Assembly (NCBI GenBank): GCA_001598975.1
Contig: BBXU01000824.1
Span: forward strand, 1-64,000
Origin: Parachlorella kessleri
Lineage: Eukaryota > Chlorophyta > Trebouxiophyceae > Chlorellales > Chlorellaceae
Length of the DNA: 64,000 nt
Direction: 5' to 3'
Shown: piece by piece, positions 36,892-48,425 of the stretch
Position numbering within the stretch: the first letter of the stretch is position 1
Layout: each line of letters begins with the position of its first letter
Notes under the pieces: generated by a model
What the model saw: the letters and a program-made list of their open reading frames with translations, nothing else
The model's database searches: none
What the model was told of the DNA's origin: nothing
Made by a program: the position numbers and the translations under genes

Positions 36892-38744
36892 CCCAAACTG
36901 GCATAGGCCACTAAGAGTTGCCGCAGCTCGGCAGGGGACTGGCGCCGTGCCGCACACCAGGACTCAAGGGGGGGTTTGTCAAGGTATTCGTCAAACAGTT
37001 TCAAGCAGCCGCCTGCCATACTAGCCAAGTTCTTGCGGTAGGGCTCAAGCTCCAAAGCTATCTCACGCCCGGCTGGCAGCCCATAGACACGCCCTAGGCT
37101 AAGCAGTATATCCGAGGCCCTCAAGAATTGGAACGACGTGCTCATGGTGGGTAGGTGCTTCAAGAGCGCTCCCAGCAGCGGCACCGCCTGGCTGCCTCCC
37201 GGCGGGTTGAACCCCATCACGCAACAGGCAGCCAGCATGTCTGCCCATACGTTATAATCGCGGGGGGCCTGAATACCCTCTACAAACTCCTGGGCCAGGT
37301 CCCGTGCCGCCGGCAGCTCTAGGGCAGCCTTGCACTCCTCAGGGGACAGGTCATACACGCGAGCGAGGCCGAGGAAGGCCATTGAGATGCTCAGCAACCG
37401 TTTTTTACCATCCGTCCCGCTTGCCTGCGCCGATGCTCCACCAAAATCCTGCAATGCCTGCTGGAATAGGGCTGTGAGGCTGCCTGGCGGGAACTGCAGC
37501 CGCAGTGTGGCGATGCTGCAGAGCAAACAACAGGGAGTTGCTTAAGGGGGGGATTGGTTATGGGCGTGTGTTCGTGTGTGAGGGGCACAGACAACCAGTG
37601 AGACATGTCATAGCCAGTGATCATCACACATATGCGGCATTATCGATCTAATGCATGCACAAGGTTGGGAAAGCGTTGACTTTTCAGAGGTGGCGTCTTT
37701 CACACCCCTCTGACCGCTGAAGCCGCGTTCCTGCTCCAATGCCTGGTTTTGCCTTTTTTGTCCCCCGGGATATGCGTCTTAATGATACAACACACAGGCC
37801 GTTACATACGCAGCCATAGCCCCGCCTTCCTTCCTCTCACCTCAGCAGGGTCTCTGAACAGCCCTGCGCGTCCACCATGGCCAGCTGCGACAGCACCCGG
37901 TTCAGCACCACCTGGGCGGCTGCTCCCTCCCCAACATACGGGCGTACAGCTGCCTCCCCTCGAGTGTTCCGGTACCGCACCAGTCCCACCAAGGTTGTTG
38001 TGTTGCTCAGTGGCACGGGCATCGGCTGCCGACGTACGCAGTCCATGAGCGCTGCCAGCTGTTCATCCGGCAGCTGCCACTGGGTGTTGCTCAGAGTTGC
38101 CCACACGAAGTTTGAGAGGTTCTGATCTAGCTGTGCACTGATGCTGGAGTCATGGCCGCGTGCCAGCGAAGGAGCTCCCTCCTGTGTATCACTGCTGCTC
38201 CTGCTGTGGCTGCTGCTGCTGCTAGTGGGCGTGCCAACGCTAGTGCTGTTACAGCCATCGTTTTCGTTGCCGCCATCCGCTGCAGGCGCTGGTGTATTTC
38301 CAGCTCGCCCACTTGACGGTCGCTTGGGTAGCCTGAGCTGTACCCATCCCTCCCTGGGCGCCGGCGGGCTCGGTTTGGCTATAGAAGGAGCCTGGAGCGC
38401 TTTCACAATACTAATGAACTTGCTAACAATGCGTTGCTGTTCCTCCTTTGGAACTGGCAACCCTAGCTGGTAAGCTGCCCTGACCAGTGCTGTCAGTGAG
38501 CGGGGGTTGGCATCTGGCAGTAGCCGCAGCGCTTGCTCTAGCGCCAGCTGAAACGCCACCTGGAGGTCCTCCCTGCTGCACGCTTACCGCCAGCCTGGAG
38601 CGCCCGCAAACGGTCAAACGCAGCAGCCGTTGTCTGCACATCGGCTGCAGCTTGACTGATGGCTGAGCGAAGCAGCGCTGCAACCTTTCTGTAAGAGCTT
38701 GCCTCAACAATCGAAGTCACATAGATTGCCACTAGAGACGGTCC
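36888..38744 (-). CDS. OPR-like helical-repeat protein (organelle RNA-binding type), 5' part unresolved
   Basis: Two exons join cleanly: the one ending at 37841 and 37515-36888 (intron 37840-37516, phase 2). The encoded protein is a chain of paired helices with units such as LSNFVWATLSNTQWQLPDEQ, SLTALVRAAYQLGLPVPKEE and ILLSLGRVYGLPAG. These resemble octotricopeptide repeats, the algal family that binds organelle transcripts. A Ser/Gly/Asn-rich linker lies at about 38160-38320. Further upstream, 38744-38588 is a coding-like exon (SYRKVAALLRSAISQAAA) with a good acceptor and donor. Only 28 bases separate it from the next frame, and the phase does not fit, so an intron is impossible there. Either a different splice or a one-base frame break is involved. 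The start codon is not located. The family name is inferred from repeat shape only. Confidence 0.5.
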
Positions 38745-39000
38745 CTGCGTGCAAAGCGGAAGCAGTGGAAAAAGGCCCCAAATAGTCAAATTGGGAGGGA
38801 CACCTACGGACCGCGAACAGGTTCCTTTCAGGGTGACCTGACCATAAAGGTTGATAGTGCTGTCCATACAGACCCCAAGGTGGACTGCAAGGCTTCAATG
38901 GAGTAACGGGGCATGCATCTAACGTTTTGTGACCACGCTCACTCAAACACTACACACTAACACTCTCACTCACTACAAAAGCAAAAACAGTACACCCCTA

Positions 39001-39032
39001 TCTCCTTTATACTCGCACTGCCTGCCACCAAT
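39001..39032 (-). repeat. Interspersed repeat type 1, fragment L
   Basis: The minus strand reads attggtggcaggcagtgcga, matching only the left end of the family. Confidence 0.5.
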
Positions 39033-39443
39033 AACAAGGGATAACACCTGTTTAGTTGAGAGCATGCGTCGAATTTGGGCTCCAGTGCACTATTACAGTG
39101 AGGTGCAGTGCGCACCCCACCCATCAAGGCGGTCTCACCGTGTTGCGAGCCGACTGTCTCCTGCCACTGCGAGCTTCTGCTTGAATCTGCAGCATGGAAC
39201 GGAAGCACTCCTTACAGGCAGCACAGCAAGCAGCCTGCCAGAAGTTTGAACGCTTCGTCGCAGGAAGAAGATGGATGATAAATATCACATCAATAAATGT
39301 AGCCCTGGCCAGCAGAGATGCAGCAAGTACATGTAGCAGCCACCAGAAGGCTAGATCGCAGAGAATAAGCTTTGCGCATGTATTGCTTCCTCCTCCTGGC
39401 AGGAGGGCAGGGCGCGAGGGCAGCAAGCGAAGGACCAGCTTGC

Positions 39444-40610
39444 CTCCTGCTCCAGCTTGCGCAGCATGCGTGGGTTTTCCGCTGCTATCTGAGCAAGCTC
39501 TGGGTCCTGAGCCAGCATGCGTCGTATACGTGGGTGCAGGGGGGGAGCCGCCCTGGGTGCCTGGAGAACAATCCTCAGCAGGCTTTAGGCCGGCAAAGGA
39601 TGGGTTCTGGCTACTTCTCCAGGCCTCGAAGACAAAGCCCAGCTATTTGGTACGGATGGTGCGACCATAAGTTGAACCAAGCAGCAGCGGCATGAGGTGA
39701 GGCAGAGCTTCAAGCGCAGTGCAATTGTGGCGCTGGACTGGCAGCAGGTGGCCAACAAGGGATGCCAGGTGGGTTTCTCTCCCAGCCAAACCGAGTGGGC
39801 TTCCCTCACCTTGCTGCAGAGCACCAGCAAGGAACCCGTGGGCCTGGAAGGCGCACATGTTCCTGTCTGCAAGCGTGGCACACCAACCCTGTATGGGCTG
39901 ATCCTACTATAGGACAGCATTGGAGGGAGGAAGATTTAAAAAAAAGTTCAACAAACCTAGACAGAGAGCGACTTGTTAGGGGACATTCAAGGGTACATTG
40001 CAGGGCAACAGGGCAAGGGAGCAGGGGGTATCCTGCCAGTATCTCAAGGTATCTCATTCTGCGACAAAGGAAATTTTGTCTCCTTGTCGCAAACAGTGAA
40101 GGGTATCGAATAATGTCGGGGATTTGCAACTCCCAGGCAAAGGTTTACACGAGGCCTCTACACGACGACAACCCTGGAGAGGGCAACTTGAACGGCTGCC
40201 AGTGCGCTGACCTTCAGACGTGCCTGCCACTCACGAAAAACCGGTCAGTGAGGTATCTGCAGTTGTGAGTGCTTATTGGTGCAGGCTATCAGTAGGCGTA
40301 ATGTTGGGAGCTTCTGTTTTGAAAGGAGCACCACCACACTACACCGGCTGTTGTGCAGCCACTGACTGGTCACTGGTGGAAAACCAGGAAGAACCACTGC
40401 CGATTATTGCATGAACCGTCATAGTCGCAATCCGTCCACCAAAACTTACCTTTGGTACCATGCTTCCTGCAATTCTTTGAAATGAACTGCTGAGCTGTGC
40501 TGCCGCCAAGGCTCCCTCAACTTCCACACTCTGGTGGGTTTCCCAGAAAGCAAGACCGGAATAACTATATTGAACAGGGAAGGGCCGAAAGTCTTGGGGT
40601 GGCCCAGGCC
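39444..40610 (-). other. Candidate minus-strand exons, unassigned gene
   Basis: Three pieces look coding on the minus strand. About 40610-40450 includes SYSGLAFWETHQSVEVEGAL and ends at a strong AAAG|GTAAG donor. 39866-39810 has good acceptor and donor, 57 nt, phase 0. About 39560-39444 includes RIRRMLAQDPELAQIAAENP and ends at a possible GC donor. They may be 5' exons of the OPR-like gene downstream or a separate gene. I could not build a continuous model and do not recognise the protein. Confidence 0.35.
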
Positions 40611-40619
40611 TTGAAACTG

Positions 40620-41864
40620 AGTGCAGCCCACAACCTATCGGCACAGCTGGCGGTTGCGTCTGCAGGGCAGCCATGTAGAAGCTTGTTTGTGAAAAGGCTG
40701 AACGCTGTGCCTAATTCTCAGCTGGTTACAATGAACTTGGGGGCCGCCAGCATGTGGCGCCAGTCAGCAAACCTTCACAGCAAGCCTTTGCCTTGATACA
40801 ACCTAGCAAGAGGCATCCGGGCAATGTTGCTTTAGCTCCGCTGTGAACACTCCCAACGACAATGGAGTAAGGCAGGTGCAGCATGAAGGTTCAGAGCTAC
40901 ATCTGTGCAGGTACAGCAGCGGGCCGCCTTCCCAGCATCTCGCATGCAGTTCGGAGGCAGCCAGCACATGTCGAGCAGTTATTAGCTACGAGAGTGTCCT
41001 TGGTTGGTGGTCCAACATGACAGGAAGTGATGTAGCAGCAGCTGGGGCGAGGGGCTGTACAGCGTCGCATGGGGTGACGGAGCGCCTCAGAGCCCCAGTG
41101 AAAATTGGTGATGCTGGGGCCCACAGAACTTTCACGCTGCCCCTGAGCTCTGTAAAATGTCCTGGCGGCAGGGTCCGGCTGATGACATAAAGTGGCACTT
41201 TGAGAGCCGCACTCCGGCTGGGGTGGCTCAAACTGATGATTGAGGCAGGCTAACTGTGCTGCAACTGGTGAAGCTGAGCAATGTCGGTAAGAGCTTGTTG
41301 TACCAGGATGTGGTCACGTTTGCGGTGCATTTAGTCTTTTGACTGGTCGTGCGAACAGAGAGTTGGAGGCGCACTGTTTTAATAGGGCTGGATGCATCTG
41401 TTAATATAAAGCAAGTAGGCAAACAGGCTAGAGTTAGATGAAAACAGTACTGGCAGGGCTGGATGCAAGGTGCTGCGCTATAGATTGCATGCAATGTGTT
41501 ATCGGCATCGATGCGGCCAGAGGATGGCTGGATGCAAGGGTTGCCCTGAAGGGCGCCTCAGCCATCAAGTTCCACCCGAGTTGAGCTCAAGCTGGACATG
41601 CTTCGCAGTCAGTTACAAGCTATACACGGTGTGTCTGTGGTTGTGTGGAAAGCATGCTGTGAGGGATGTGCAACGCCTGTGTAACAGGATGCATACATTT
41701 CCCGTCCTACCGCATGAACAAGGTCCGGCCAAGTGAAGCTCGTCAATTAGGCTTGACACTGAGTCCCGATTAGACAGCTCTAGGCAACAACCACAGCCCA
41801 CATCCAGCAGGGATACAAGTCGTGACTGATCAGCCATTGCTGGCATCACCAGGAAATCTAGAAC
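40620..41864. other. Intergenic region with repeat fragments
   Basis: Fragments of the type 1 repeat occur at 41345-41400 and at 41441-41470, and a third agctggatgcaaggg-like end lies near 41517-41535. No gene was recognised. Confidence 0.5.
41345..41400 (+). repeat. Interspersed repeat type 1, copy E
   Basis: Reads tgcgaacagagagttggagg then ttttaatagggctggatgca, covering the middle and right of the family. A further right-end fragment (cagtactggcagggctggat) follows at 41446. Confidence 0.7.
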
Positions 41865-43652
41865 TCAGCTCCAGTCAACACCGCCGAGCTCTATGTAGTC
41901 TACCTCGCACTTCGTCTGGGATTGCAACCTGTGCAATACTTGTTCGAACTCGAAGCTTTCCAGCATGTGCCGTCCAGGGGAAGGCGCTGAGCGAATGTAA
42001 AACACACTTGCAAGGCTAGGGAGAGATGACAGAACCTCAAGCAGACCAGCGCACCTCTGCTCAGCTGGGTCTCCGGACCGGCTGATATACAATGTAGTTA
42101 AGTGCTCAGCATAGTTCTTTAACTGATCTTGGCAGCAGCACAAACTTGCCAGGCCTAACGACAGTACTCCTAGCCGGCTTAGCCAGGAGGAGGCCTCAGC
42201 CAGTGAACTGAGGCTGTTATCGTGACAGAATATCTTACGCAGCCTACCTAGCGCTGATATGGCAGCAGGCAGCGCCCTAAGCCTGCATTCACTCAGTCCC
42301 AGAACCTCCAAGCAAGTTAGGCAGGAAAGCACCCCTAGCTGCTCTGCAGGCACACCAGGGTTGCCATCTAAGTAGAGATATTTTAGTTGCGTCAGTTCTC
42401 TCAACTCAGAGGGCACTGTTGCCAGGTTACAGTCCACCAAGTTCAGCAAGGCCAGACTTTTCAAAGTAGACAGCGCTGCAAAAGAGGTGGCACTGAGGGC
42501 ATTGCCAGCCAGCTCAATAGATTCGAGTTGTTGAAGATTGGACAAACCTGCTGGTAGCGCCGACAGGTTACAGTTAAGCAATGTGAGGCTTCTGAGTGAC
42601 TTGGGAAGGCTACCTATCATCGTTGCCGGTGCACACAGGTCTAGATACCTGAAAGTGGTGGCATGCTCTAGCCCTGCTTCCAACGATACACTGCCCGCTC
42701 TCACAGTGACAGTGCTAAGCCTTGGAAACAACCTCACCAGCCAGGGTCCCAGCACCAATGGCCCCTCCCAGGTCAGCTCAAACTCTTTAAGCTTCTCCCG
42801 ACAAACCAACATTGCCCCATAAACGTGTGGCCACACCCTGCAGTCATGAGAGGGGAATAACAGACTACCCCATGTCAATTGAGCACGGGTTACGTACATG
42901 GGAGAGAATGTAGACGGGGCAGCGCCAGATCCCACATAACACAACCTAGACCTAGGGTTGCTAAGCTGCAAGCTACCCTTAGACCCTTGCAGCCTTATGC
43001 AAACCCTATGATGCAGTCCAGGCTATCGTCCCCTGCATCAACATCATGCTTGTGAACAGCAAATATAGCAGCCGACCCTCTATCAAGCTCCTCGAATGGA
43101 CCACACCCCACCTGCTTGCATGGCCTCTCAGCACCTCAGAAGCTGTGCCTGCTGGGCAGCTGAGGTCAAAGTGTAGCTCCTCGACTGCAGGAGCTCTCTT
43201 ATGCAGCCACGGCAAGAGCCATTGTGCTGTTCCCGTGGCAAACTCCAAGCTGGCTTTCATCGTGACGATCCGCCACAGGACTGAGGGTTTGCTGACGACT
43301 GAGTTGAGTCGTTTGCAGGTGTACCCAACGGTCAGCCTGCACAGTAGGCCACAACTTTCTAGTGTTTTTCTCTAGCTGAGTACGGCTGCAACACCAAGGA
43401 AAACATTGGTCCCAGGGAGACAGAGCACTTCATGGTGACCATGGTGACGGTCCTGCAGCCCAGGTAATACTGCGCCAGCCCTGTCAGTACAGTCGACCCC
43501 TGTCGCCTCTCTGTTCGCACTGCCTGCCAATAAACTATGAAATACCTGTCGGTGGTGTCTAGTTGTGTCAGGACCTGAAGCATGACATCTTCTGGGAGGG
43601 TGTGCAGCCCCACGCTTGCTGCTGCCTTTGGCTTTGCTCGCTTCGGAGGCAT
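41865..43652 (-). CDS. F-box protein with leucine-rich repeats
   Basis: A likely substrate adaptor of an SCF ubiquitin ligase. Three exons: 43652-43546, 43336-43112, 42837-41865; 434 residues, GT-AG introns in phase 2. The N terminus is basic (MPPKRAKPKAAA), followed by an F-box opening LPEDVMLQVLTQLDTTDR and its second half YTCKRLNSVVSKPSVLWR, which meet across intron 1. From about residue 160 there are eight or more leucine-rich repeats of the LxxLPxxLxxLxxLxxLxLxxN type, for example LRSLTLLNCNLSALPAGLSN and LTQLKYLYLDGNPGVP. The target is unknown. The start ATG is at 43652. A type 1 interspersed repeat lies inside intron 1. Confidence 0.85.
43473..43530 (-). repeat. Interspersed repeat type 1, copy F
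   Basis: On the minus strand it reads ggcaggcagtgcgaacagag then gactgtactgacagggctgg. It is located in intron 1 of the F-box gene, 16 bases from the donor. Confidence 0.8.
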
Positions 43653-44208
43653 GTTGCCTTCACCAGCTGGGACAGCGCTCTTGCCTGGCTAGATGTGCAG
43701 TATTAGGAGTGACCGTTGTGTAGCCGCGGTTGCCTACAGTTGGGGTTGGGTTGGGTTGAGTTACAGTTGGGCCTACAGGTGGGGGCACACTGCATCGCAC
43801 TGCCACCGTGATCACCAGCTTTGATGGTCTTGTTGCCAACGAAGTGTCACCAGACGAAGACTGCAGCAATCGAAGCAAGGGAGGGAGTGATGAAGTGAGC
43901 AAACACAAGTTGAGTTTCCCGCCAACGGGGATCGTCGGATCTCTGTTAGTGGCCTCGGCGTGGGACGTAACGCCCCTCTAAAATCGTTAGGCCCCAGTGT
44001 AAAAGGCATTTCTAGCGCCTCGAAGTGCGAAGCGGAGCAAACATTTCGTACTACTCGGCAGTAGACATCCTCAAACTGCACCTGCCACCCTCGTCCTAGA
44101 CAGCCCGTAGGTGGGGATCTGGTGCAGCAAGGCTTTGAAGGCTTCTTAACTGTGCGGGGCGAGCGGAGTGACACCTCCCGTGGACCAGCCTGCGTGCAGG
44201 CAAAGCAC
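43653..44208. promoter_or_regulatory. Divergent promoter region (F-box gene / membrane protein gene)
   Basis: 556 bases separate two start codons pointing outward. A short tandem (ttgggg/ttgggt) run is at 43740-43760. No defined promoter element was identified. Confidence 0.45.
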
Positions 44209-47056
44209 ATGGACTTCTCACGGCTGGCCCTCCGCGCTCCTGAGGTCTTCATGGCGCACAGCTTTCTTAGCCCGCTCTACAGCAGGCCTGGAGGACTTCC
44301 CAGTCAGCTGCAAGGGACAAGCCTGCCTAGGTCGTCGCTTCCAGGGTCTTCTACTTCCTGGCCCAGGCGCAGACGCGTACGCTTGTGCTGTTCCACAACA
44401 CAGTCTGGAGAGCAAGGGCTCCCTAGCAGCAGTAGTGCCAGCAGCAGCAGCAACAGCAGTTCTGGGAGGCAGACAACTAGCGGCTCAGCCAGCAGCAGCA
44501 ACCAGGGCCCCGATTACTACAAGCAGGCTTCACAGCGACTGCAGGGTCTCCTGGCAGGAGTGGGTGATGGCGAAGAGGAGTTGGTGAACGGCATTATCAT
44601 GGACCAAACACCAGAGCAAAAGGTAGGAGTCTGTGGGTGCCTGACTGGGCGGTGGCTGTGTCCTGTGTTTGGGAGGTCTGTTGTTGTTTTGTATCTTTGT
44701 GTTGATGTGGCAAGTCTAACAACGTTGTTGACAGAAAGGGCTGCAGACATTCATAGCCTCACAGCCTGCACGCTTTGGACAGAGCTGAAGGACTGCTGTT
44801 GAATGCCTGTCCGGCGGCTCCTTGCTTGTAAGTTGGTGCAGCCCGGCTGACTTCTCCTCTGCCTTGCAGATCGCGCTAAGTGCGATGGCAGGTGGCATGA
44901 TAGCAGCAACAGCCTTCTTCATATGCTGGATGTTCCATTTGGACCCCCTGGGTGAGTGTTGGTCCCAGGGTTGGGTTAATGAGAGGTGTGCTGGCCCGGT
45001 CAAGGAGGCGTCGGTCGCTGAGTGAATGTGCAGATGTTCTTTCTGTGTTTGTGGTCTGCTAGGGTGGCTGCTGGCTCCTTTCTTGCGTGTGTGAGGAATC
45101 TTGCGTGTGTGAGGAACATGACGACCTACATCAAGGAGGCAGAATAGTGTTCACGGCTGTACAGCACCTAGAGCCACCGCCCTGGCGCACCTTGCCAACA
45201 GGCATGCTGTCGGTCCATTGCAGGTGGCGCATCCTTGTCAATGCACAGCCTCCAGGCCGCAGCTCTGGGCGCAGCAGCATCGCTACCACTGGTCGTTATT
45301 AAGGCCTATCTGTGGAGCGAGCACGGGAAGCGGCAGATTGGCTGGGTTGAAGACTGGCACCGCAGCCAGGTGGGTGCTTGGACCATGTTCCTGCTGTGAT
45401 GGCATGGGTTATGCGCGACTACACCGTGGTGGCGACTGGGACGTGGGCTTGCTGCACTGGTGCCGTTTGCTTAGTGCTGAGGGGCTGTTGCAGTACCAGA
45501 CGTGGTGTGTATTCTTGGTCAGTGGGAGTCTCAGTCATACACAGGTGGCATACTGTCTTGAGTGCGATGCTTTGGCACACCTGCCTCCCTCGGTGGCCAG
45601 AATCCTTGTCCGTCGTGTCAGCCCTGCAAGGACCCTGGTACCCTCTGTGTGCGCCCGGGGGCCTGACTCACTCCTCGTTGCTGCAGGTGGAGTGCTTCAA
45701 GCCGCTCATGCACCAGCTCACCCCAGCACAGACGCTGCTGTTCATGGCCTCCGAGGTGGTCCCGGGGGTGCTCATCCTCCTGCCGGCGGCGATGGGCGGC
45801 ATCGAGAAGGCGCTGCTGCTGGGGGGTGAGGTGATGGGGTACGACGACCTGCCGCCCTTCGCGCTGCAAGCGGCCGCTCTGCTGCTGACGGCCACCGCAG
45901 CAGGCGTGTCCAAGGTGCGGGTGGGGCTGCAGGGATGATGTTGCGAGCGTGCCTGCTTGCTGTGCTGCTCCGTAGTCTTATGGTAGTGTGCAAGGAGGCT
46001 CAACCTTGCCTCCTTCATTAAGGTGGAGATCTGTTCGTTTTTCAGTGTGTGTTGCTGGAGGGCTCAACTGACGCACGTTGGCCGCGTCGTATGTATGGGT
46101 TTTGTTGCCTGTAGGCAGGTTCCCTGTGTGCTGACTGCCCTCAAGCTTTGCCCCTGTGTGTGGTGCTGTTGCAGCTGGCTGAAAACATGATGACGCTTGA
46201 GGAGTATGATATGGTGAAGGGAGCACTGGACAATGCTGACAGGTGGGACAGGGTAGGGAACGGGCGCACGTATCGCACCGACCTTGTGCAGGAGTCCTCT
46301 ATAATCACATGATGATGGCATGTACGCATGCAACCCGTAGCCGTGGCACCCATGATTCAGGAGCACCGATATGGATGGCCACAGGGGGAGGTTGTATTCG
46401 TACATGGTTTCCTTTGTACGAGAAGACGGAGGCATTGGCTAGAGGATATGAGCTTGCAATGCTTGCAGGTATTACAAGGTGATGACAATGAGCCGTGACT
46501 CAAAGTCTGGCGACGCACAGCGTGCTGCAGATGCCTTCCGCACAGTTGCTCTGACTTGGATGGCACGGAGCCAGGTGAGAGAGCAGAACAGTGCCAAGCA
46601 GGCGGAAAGGGGGGGAGAGTGGGGGAGGGGGGGGGGGGGGGTCACACACATGTTAGGGTTTGGGAAGGGAGGCACGCAGATGTGAGACCGTTTACAGCTC
46701 CGTGGCAGAGGAAGGGGGGGGGCATGCAGCCAAGCAGGTGCTCTGAGCTCCCATACCCGCTTTGCCTTGACAAATAGTCGATGCAAGCCGGTGAGCGAGC
46801 GCCAGTGCTTGGTCCCACGCCTGCCAACTGAGCAAGCCTTCCCTGGGAATGAATGCAGTTGGTGAGCCAGCTGGCTGCCGGCCTGGCGGTGGTGGAGGTT
46901 GTTTACCTGGGGATGTTGTGGCAGGAGACGGGTGACCTGGCAGCGCCCCTGGTGGCGGCCCTAGCGGCATCCTCGGTGGACTTCGCCCACATCAGGCGAA
47001 GCATCTCGCTGCCCAAGCGCAAGCAGGCTTCCTCCTCCTCTGCTTATTGGTTTTGA
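44209..47056 (+). CDS. Predicted plastid multi-spanning membrane protein, unknown function
   Basis: Seven exons: 44209-44622, 44870-44951, 45224-45369, 45687-45914, 46175-46242, 46469-46574, 46859-47056; 413 residues, all GT-AG. The first ~70 residues are rich in Ser, Arg and Leu without acidic residues, like a chloroplast transit peptide, and a poly-Ser stretch follows. About five membrane segments follow: near ALSAMAGGMIAATAFFICWM, AAALGAAASLPLVVIKAYLW, LLFMASEVVPGVLILLPAAM, LQAAALLLTATAAG and AAGLAVVEVVYLGML. A soluble loop contains DSKSGDAQRAADAFRTVALT. The length and spacing recall CPBP-type proteases, but the EExxxR and His motifs are not visible, so I leave it unnamed. ATG 44251 is an alternative start. 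Confidence 0.72.
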
Positions 47057-47879
47057 GGAGGGCGTAAGGATCACCTTTTTGGCTGTGGGCAGCGGCACTT
47101 GTGTGTTATGGGGCTGGCGTTTGGCAGGGTTTCAGCCCGCAAGCCAGCATGTGAGGGTGACAGTGGTGCGGGCAGCTGCTGAGAGTGCCGGTTTTGTTAC
47201 TGCTGCTGCGCATGAGTTGTCGTCGGGACGCCCCTATTTGGGCGGGTTTGGCAGTGTTTTTGTTGTGGTACTGGGTGGTTTGCAGACCAGTGTGTCATCT
47301 TGATGGCGGAGGGGGGATGCCCTCAGCTGATGCAGGACTAGGAACATGCAAATAGCAACGGATGCTACACCTCAAATTTGATTGGCAAGGTTCTTTTCTG
47401 GTCATAGGCATAGGGCTGTCATTGTTTTGTTGTGTCGCTAGAGGCTGTTGCATGATTTTCTTGTCCTTTTTCACGTCCCAACAGGTCCAGCATGGTGTTC
47501 AGCAGGAGGCTGGTGGCAGCTCCCCTTCCCTAACTGGGATGGTGTATGTATCATCCCAGGTTGGCTGTCTGTGGCCGAGGACTCACTAGCGTATTAGGCT
47601 GGCCTGTGTTTATCGGGAGACACTCGGGTACTGTAACTGGTTTGGGCCAGATTTCATTTCGCACCTGTCAGGGTGGTGTCATATGCTGCAGCAGCGGAGG
47701 ATTTCTTGTGCGCCTTCTTCACCGTTAAGTGGTGATACTGTTGTCACATGTCACCCCTCCTGCTGAATATGGATTACGTCGGTCGACCAGCTCGACCTGG
47801 CTTTGTGAGCTGCAATTTGGCGTTTTGTTGGTTGAATGAAGTGCACACCAAATGAGTCCCATTATGCCATGGCACTGAT
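47057..47879. other. Intergenic region
   Basis: The 3' flank of the membrane-protein gene and of the minus-strand exon ending at 47880. It is T/G-rich on the plus strand. No coding region or repeat was recognised. Confidence 0.5.
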
Positions 47880-48218
47880 CTATTCCCTAAGGTGGTTTGG
47901 ACTTCCCCTCCCGTGGAATTTGTAGATAAGTCGTAGCAGTTGTGGAAGGCCCATGCCAACGGTGCCCATCCCAGCTGCCTGCTGTGTGTTATTATCGCTT
48001 TTGCTTTGTTTTGTTGCTGGAGCTGCTTCGCATGCCTGTATTGCTATGTAATTGCCAAGGGCTTTGAGGCCAGCGTCCTGCACAGCGCCGGAAGAAGTCC
48101 CATGTTTCTTGAGGTGCGGAGGCATCCAATTCCTGCTGTAACCTGCTCTGACTGTGGGGGTAACGTGCTCTTCTAGCTCATAGTAGTCATCCTTGCCGTC
48201 CTGCAAGATTGACACCTG
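47880..48218 (-). CDS. Terminal exon of an unidentified minus-strand gene
   Basis: After an acceptor (ctaactttgcag on the minus strand) the frame runs about 112 codons to a TAG at 47880. It begins VSILQDGKDDYYELEEHVTP and contains YSRNWMPPHLKKHG. The codon pattern looks coding. However, only about 200 bases separate the acceptor from the start codon of the plus-strand UPF0548 gene, and I found no upstream exon with an ATG in that space. It may use the internal Met in NWMPPHL, overlap the neighbour's 5' end, or be a gene remnant. The family is unknown. Confidence 0.35.
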   Translation of the reverse strand, partial: QVSILQDGKDDYYELEEHVTPTVRAGYSRNWMPPHLKKHGTSSGAVQDAGLKALGNYIAIQACEAAPATKQSKSDNNTQQAAGMGTVGMGLPQLLRLIYKFHGRGSPNHLRE

Positions 48219-48425
48219 CAAAGTTAGCAAAGGCTGTGCATACAGCAAGGTAGCGTGTATTGTTTGCGAACCTTGGACAGACACCCCACGATCACATGTT
48301 GGATCCAACAGATCCGATGCAAGATTGGGTACCTTGCACAGTGGCTAGAACCCAGTACAGCGCTCAACACAGCACCGACACCTGACCGTCGGCGAACCCT
48401 ATACCGTATTGAAGGGAGTCAAAGG

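Noticed and set aside
44209..47056. CPBP/CAAX intramembrane protease
   Set aside because: Membrane topology fits loosely, but the EExxxR and His motifs were not found.
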